Notes under the pieces: model-generated
What the model was told of the DNA's origin: nothing
The model's input: only the letters and a program-made list of their open reading frames with translations
Database searches by the model: none
Assembly (NCBI GenBank): GCA_903897155.1
Contig: CAIUAO010000026.1
Location: 1-9,349, forward strand
DNA: 9,349 bases
Direction: 5' to 3'
Source of the DNA: an uncultured Actinomycetes bacterium
GTDB lineage: Bacteria; Actinomycetota; Actinomycetes; Nanopelagicales; Nanopelagicaceae
Translations under genes and position numbers: made by a program
Shown here: positions 6,281-9,349 of the stretch, piece after piece
How positions within the stretch are numbered: position 1 is the stretch's first letter
Layout: each line of letters opens with the position of its first letter

Positions 6281-7631
6281 AGATCCATTCCGCTGCGCTG
6301 AGTGCGGGTGGACATCTACAAAATGGGTTGGCAGATGTGGTGAATGCCAAGCCTGGGGAAGTGTTGAGGAAATTGCAGCGCCTAAAAAACTTTCTCTGGT
6401 TCCTGGGTCAGTTTCCCAAAATGCAACACCAATCGGTGAAGTTAATTTAGAGAGCGCTAAAGCGCGCTCTAGCGGCGTAAGTGAATTAGATCGAGTACTT
6501 GGTGGCGGTTTAGTCCCAGGAGCAGCAATTCTGCTCGCGGGTGAGCCTGGCGTAGGTAAATCAACACTTCTGCTCTCTGTTGCTGCCCAGTCTGCAAGAG
6601 AGAAGATGACTGCCCTTTATATAAGTGGTGAGGAATCTGCTTCACAAGTTCGTTTGCGAGCTGAACGTTTAAATGCAATTGACCCAAATTTGTGGTTAGC
6701 GGCAGAAAATGAATTAGGTTCTGTCATCGCCCATATTGATGCTGTTAAGCCAGAGTTACTTATCATTGACTCCATTCAAACAATTTCAAGTAGCGCAGTT
6801 GACGGTGCCCCTGGTGGCGTAACGCAAGTACGAGAGATTGCTGCCGCACTTATTAGAATTGCTAAGGACCGAAATATCACTTTAGTGCTTGTTGGACATG
6901 TAACTAAGGATGGATCGATTGCTGGCCCTAGGCTGCTTGAGCATCTAGTAGATGTCGTTTTAAATTTTGAAGGTGAGCGCCACTCTCGTTTACGCCTTAT
7001 TCGTGCGATGAAGAACCGCTTTGGAGCATCTGATGAAGTTGGATGCTTTGATATGAGTGAGTCAGGAATAACAAGCTTGACTGATCCCACTGGGTTATTT
7101 ACAACTCGCCATAGTGAGCCGGTCCCAGGTACTTGCGTGACTGTGGCACTAGAAGGACGCAGACCTTTACTCGCAGAGATACAAGCACTCGTTGGAACAC
7201 CAGTTGCCGAGGGTCGTGATTTTGGAAACTCTCGCAGGGTCACATCTGGCTTAGATACTCCTCGCACAGCGATGACACTTGCCGTACTCGAGCTACGCGC
7301 AAACATCAGGCTTTCTGGACGAGATGTATATGTCGCAACAGTGGGTGGAATGAAAATGAATGAGCCTTCTGCAGATCTTGCAGTAGCACTTGCTGTCGCA
7401 TCTGCTGCAAAAGGATTAGCACTTCCTGCAGATCTTGTTGCGATTGGTGAAGTCGGACTTGCAGGTGAGATTCGTAAAGTAACTGGAGCGCAACAACGAA
7501 TTGCTGAAGCCGCTCGTCTTGGATTTAAACGTGCAATTGTTCCTGCAGGTTCTGATCTGAAAATCAGCGGAATTGAAATCATGGAAGTTGCTCGTCTTGA
7601 ACAAGCGATTGCTAAAGTAAAAATCAACTAA
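6261..7631 (+). CDS. radA: DNA repair protein RadA (Sms)
   Basis: RadA is a RecA-like, DnaB-like ATPase that drives branch migration in recombination. The 456-residue product from the GTG at 6261 has every expected part: an N-terminal C4 zinc finger (Cys12, Cys15, Cys26, Cys29), Walker A GEPGVGKS (94-101), Walker B LLIID (166-170), the RadA-specific KNRFG motif (251-255), and a Lon-protease-like C-terminal domain (about 350-456) with GGMKMNEPSADLAVALA. The Lon-type Ser is present (Ser370), but a rough alignment shows no Lys in the partner position, so protease activity is not expected. In-frame TTG starts upstream (6177, 6252) would add residues before the zinc finger that the family lacks; the GTG gives the usual length. 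It overlaps the preceding gene by 20 bp, with no Shine-Dalgarno, and precedes mutY by 10 bp. Confidence 0.96.
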   Translation: MAKAPAKDPFRCAECGWTSTKWVGRCGECQAWGSVEEIAAPKKLSLVPGSVSQNATPIGEVNLESAKARSSGVSELDRVLGGGLVPGAAILLAGEPGVGKSTLLLSVAAQSAREKMTALYISGEESASQVRLRAERLNAIDPNLWLAAENELGSVIAHIDAVKPELLIIDSIQTISSSAVDGAPGGVTQVREIAAALIRIAKDRNITLVLVGHVTKDGSIAGPRLLEHLVDVVLNFEGERHSRLRLIRAMKNRFGASDEVGCFDMSESGITSLTDPTGLFTTRHSEPVPGTCVTVALEGRRPLLAEIQALVGTPVAEGRDFGNSRRVTSGLDTPRTAMTLAVLELRANIRLSGRDVYVATVGGMKMNEPSADLAVALAVASAAKGLALPADLVAIGEVGLAGEIRKVTGAQQRIAEAARLGFKRAIVPAGSDLKISGIEIMEVARLEQAIAKVKIN

Positions 7632-7641
7632 AGATATCCCC

Positions 7642-8481
7642 GTGAAACAAGCTCCGGTACTTCGTTGGTTTGATGAAAACAAGCGTGACTTACCTTGGCG
7701 GAATACAAGCCCCTGGGGCGTTATGGTGAGTGAATACATGCTTCAACAGACACCTGTAAACCGCGTATTGCCAATCTGGAATGAGTGGCTCAGACGTTGG
7801 CCCACTCCTCAAGATTTGGCAGCAGCTAAGAAAAGCGATGTCATCAAAGCATGGGGCCGTTTAGGCTACCCGCGCAGGGCTCTACGATTACATGAAGCAG
7901 CAGGGGTAATAAGTAAGAAATTTAATAACCAAGTACCTAGGGCAATAGAAGATCTTCAATCACTTCCTGGGGTGGGAGATTACACAGCAGCCGCAATTGC
8001 AGCTTTTGCATATAACGAATCTTCACTTGTTTTAGATGTAAATATCCGCAGACTTTTTGCACGCGCCATTGATGGCGATCAATTTGCAACATCAGCGCCA
8101 AGTAAGGTTGAACGTAAACTTCGTTATGAATTAATACCAGCCGATGGTGCAAAATGGGCAGCTGCAACTATGGAATTAGGCGCCCTCATCTGTACTGCGC
8201 GCAATCCCATCTGCGAGAAGTGTCCACTCAAGAAGGAATGCTTATGGCGTGAAAGGGGCTATCCGCAATCTGAAGTGAAAAAGAAATCTCAAGGTTGGGT
8301 AGGAACTGACCGTCAATGTCGTGGGGTGATTGTGCAAGCACTCAGAGAAAATCAAAAGCAATCAAAAATTGCACTTAAAAAACTCTGGCACGATGACGAT
8401 CAAGTGGAATTAGCCCTAAAAACACTACTTGCCGATGGCCTCGTTGAGGCAACCGGCAAGAGTTATCAATTACCTAATTAG
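7642..8481 (+). CDS. mutY: A/G-specific adenine DNA glycosylase MutY
   Basis: MutY removes adenine mispaired with 8-oxoguanine or guanine. The 279-residue product shows catalytic Glu31 in MVSEYMLQQTPV, a helix-hairpin-helix LPGVGDYTAAAI (108-119) and catalytic Asp132 in VLDVNIRR. The [4Fe-4S] loop has Cys184, Cys191, Cys194 and Cys200 with the exact C-x6-C-x2-C-x5-C spacing. The last 55 residues (from about 225, RQCRGVIVQAL) look like a short winged-helix domain, in place of the NUDIX-like 8-oxoguanine recognition domain of E. coli MutY. This shorter form is, to my knowledge, usual in actinobacteria. The GTG start at 7642 lies 10 bp after the radA stop without a Shine-Dalgarno, so it is probably translated from the radA transcript. 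The 3' end overlaps convergent clpC by 4 bp. Confidence 0.95.
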   Translation: MKQAPVLRWFDENKRDLPWRNTSPWGVMVSEYMLQQTPVNRVLPIWNEWLRRWPTPQDLAAAKKSDVIKAWGRLGYPRRALRLHEAAGVISKKFNNQVPRAIEDLQSLPGVGDYTAAAIAAFAYNESSLVLDVNIRRLFARAIDGDQFATSAPSKVERKLRYELIPADGAKWAAATMELGALICTARNPICEKCPLKKECLWRERGYPQSEVKKKSQGWVGTDRQCRGVIVQALRENQKQSKIALKKLWHDDDQVELALKTLLADGLVEATGKSYQLPN

Positions 8482-9349
8482 TTAGAAGTTGGTGCGCTTT
8501 CTAGGTCGCCAGGAGTATCTGGCATCGCAGACTTAACAACACCTTTGAAGGTAAAGATTTCCTTTTCGCCTTCAACGGCAACGTCAACAAGTGTAATTTC
8601 ACCTGGCTTTACATCACCAAACAAAATCTTCTCAGAAAGCACATCTTCTATCTCACGTTGAATTGTTCGGCGAAGTGGACGTGCTCCAAGAAGTGGGTCA
8701 TATCCACGTTTTGCAAGCAGCAGCTTTGCTGCTGATGTGAGCTCAATGCCCATATCTTTCGCACGTAAACGCTCATCCAAGTTGGCAATCATGAGATCAA
8801 CAATTTGAATAATTTCATCCTCAGATAGTTGATGGAACACAACAACTTCATCAATACGGTTAAGGAATTCAGGGCGGAAATGATTCTTGAGCTCATCTCC
8901 AACCTTTGCCTTCATACGCTCATAGTTTCCAAGTGCATCATCTGCGTTATGGAATCCAAGGCCTAGGCTCTTTGAAATATCGCGAGTTCCAAGATTTGTG
9001 GTCATGATGATCACGGTGTTCTTGAAATCAACTACACGTCCTTGAGCATCGGTTAAACGCCCATCTTCAAGTACTTGAAGAAGTGAGTTAAAGATATCTG
9101 GGTGTGCCTTTTCAATTTCATCAAAAAGAACAACAGAGAATGGCTTACGACGAACCTTCTCGGTTAGTTGTCCACCTTCATCATATCCAACGTATCCAGG
9201 AGGGGCACCAAACAAACGTGACGCTGTGTGCTTCTCTGAGTATTCAGACATATCAAGCTGGATAAGTGCATCTTGATCACCAAATAAGAATGCTGCAAGT
9301 GTGCGAGAAAGTTCAGTCTTTCCAACACCAGAAGGGCCAGCGAAGATAA
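8478..9349 (-). CDS. clpC: ATP-dependent Clp protease ATPase subunit ClpC, C-terminal part (5' end outside window)
   Basis: This is the second AAA+ module of a Hsp100 unfoldase that feeds substrates to ClpP. The frame is open to the right edge: 289 codons are visible of an expected 800 or more. From the edge: Walker A GPSGVGKT (bases 9338-9315), pore loop GYVG in APPGYVGYDEGGQL, Walker B VVLFDE, sensor 1 TTNLG, the ClpP-docking LGF tripeptide (8960-8952), an FRPEFLNRID arginine-finger region and sensor 2 GARPLRR. A short acidic, Pro-rich tail (DTPGDLESAPTSN) ends it. The ATG at 9251 is internal, since the Walker A upstream is in frame. The LGF loop and tail favour ClpC over ClpB. It is convergent with mutY, overlapping by 4 bp. 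Confidence 0.95.
   Translation of the reverse strand, partial: IFAGPSGVGKTELSRTLAAFLFGDQDALIQLDMSEYSEKHTASRLFGAPPGYVGYDEGGQLTEKVRRKPFSVVLFDEIEKAHPDIFNSLLQVLEDGRLTDAQGRVVDFKNTVIIMTTNLGTRDISKSLGLGFHNADDALGNYERMKAKVGDELKNHFRPEFLNRIDEVVVFHQLSEDEIIQIVDLMIANLDERLRAKDMGIELTSAAKLLLAKRGYDPLLGARPLRRTIQREIEDVLSEKILFGDVKPGEITLVDVAVEGEKEIFTFKGVVKSAMPDTPGDLESAPTSN

Noticed and set aside
6776..7627. A 283-codon open frame antisense to radA
   Set aside because: The plus-strand frame is an unmistakable full-length RadA. The antisense product is low-complexity Ser/Arg/Pro-rich with no recognisable motif, as expected from the codon bias of the real gene.
8474..8481. The palindrome CTAATTAG at the mutY-clpC junction as a terminator or operator
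   Set aside because: It is only eight bases, AT-rich, has no loop or T-run, and includes the mutY stop codon and part of the overlapping clpC stop; chance is sufficient.
1..9349. CRISPR arrays, insertion sequences, tRNA or rRNA genes, toxin-antitoxin or phage-defence genes
   Set aside because: No direct-repeat arrays, inverted terminal repeats, transposase motifs, cloverleaf-like sequences or defence domains were seen on either strand. The longest non-coding stretch is only 92 bp.

Overview
The window is a gene-dense chromosomal segment, probably from a low-GC, genome-streamlined actinobacterium, possibly one of the freshwater Nanopelagicales/acI type. The evidence for Actinobacteria is a bacterial XPB-type helicase, the radA, mutY and clpC genes close together, a MutY whose C-terminal region resembles the short actinobacterial form, and several start codons preceded by a TAnnnT -10 box with no Shine-Dalgarno sequence. 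The AT-rich composition and the near absence of spacers point to a streamlined genome. The lineage is inferred from these traits; no 16S or other marker is present.

Layout from left to right. The 3' part of an XPB-family DNA helicase gene (+) runs tail-to-tail into a small glutaredoxin-like gene (-). A 92-bp spacer, the only sizeable one, separates the latter from a divergent 792-codon secreted protein (+) with a HEFAH zinc-protease motif, a fibronectin type III domain and a repeated propeller-like C-terminus. This converges, with 1 bp between stops, on a secreted protein with an SBBP-like motif (-). That gene is translationally coupled downstream of proC (-), which encodes pyrroline-5-carboxylate reductase. 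A 31-bp spacer with two back-to-back -10 boxes divides proC from a rightward run: a cysteine-rich protein of unknown function, radA and mutY, with a 20-bp overlap and a 10-bp gap. mutY overlaps by 4 bp the convergent 3' end of clpC, which runs off the right edge.

Functionally the region mixes DNA maintenance (XPB, RadA, MutY), protein quality control (ClpC), proline synthesis (ProC), a small thiol-redox protein and two exported proteins of unknown purpose. No mobile element, CRISPR array, RNA gene or defence system was seen. The points most worth a second look are the missing disA between radA and mutY, the cysteine-cluster protein overlapping radA, the secreted metalloprotease-like protein with its neighbour, and the compact divergent promoter pair that appears to drive leaderless mRNAs.
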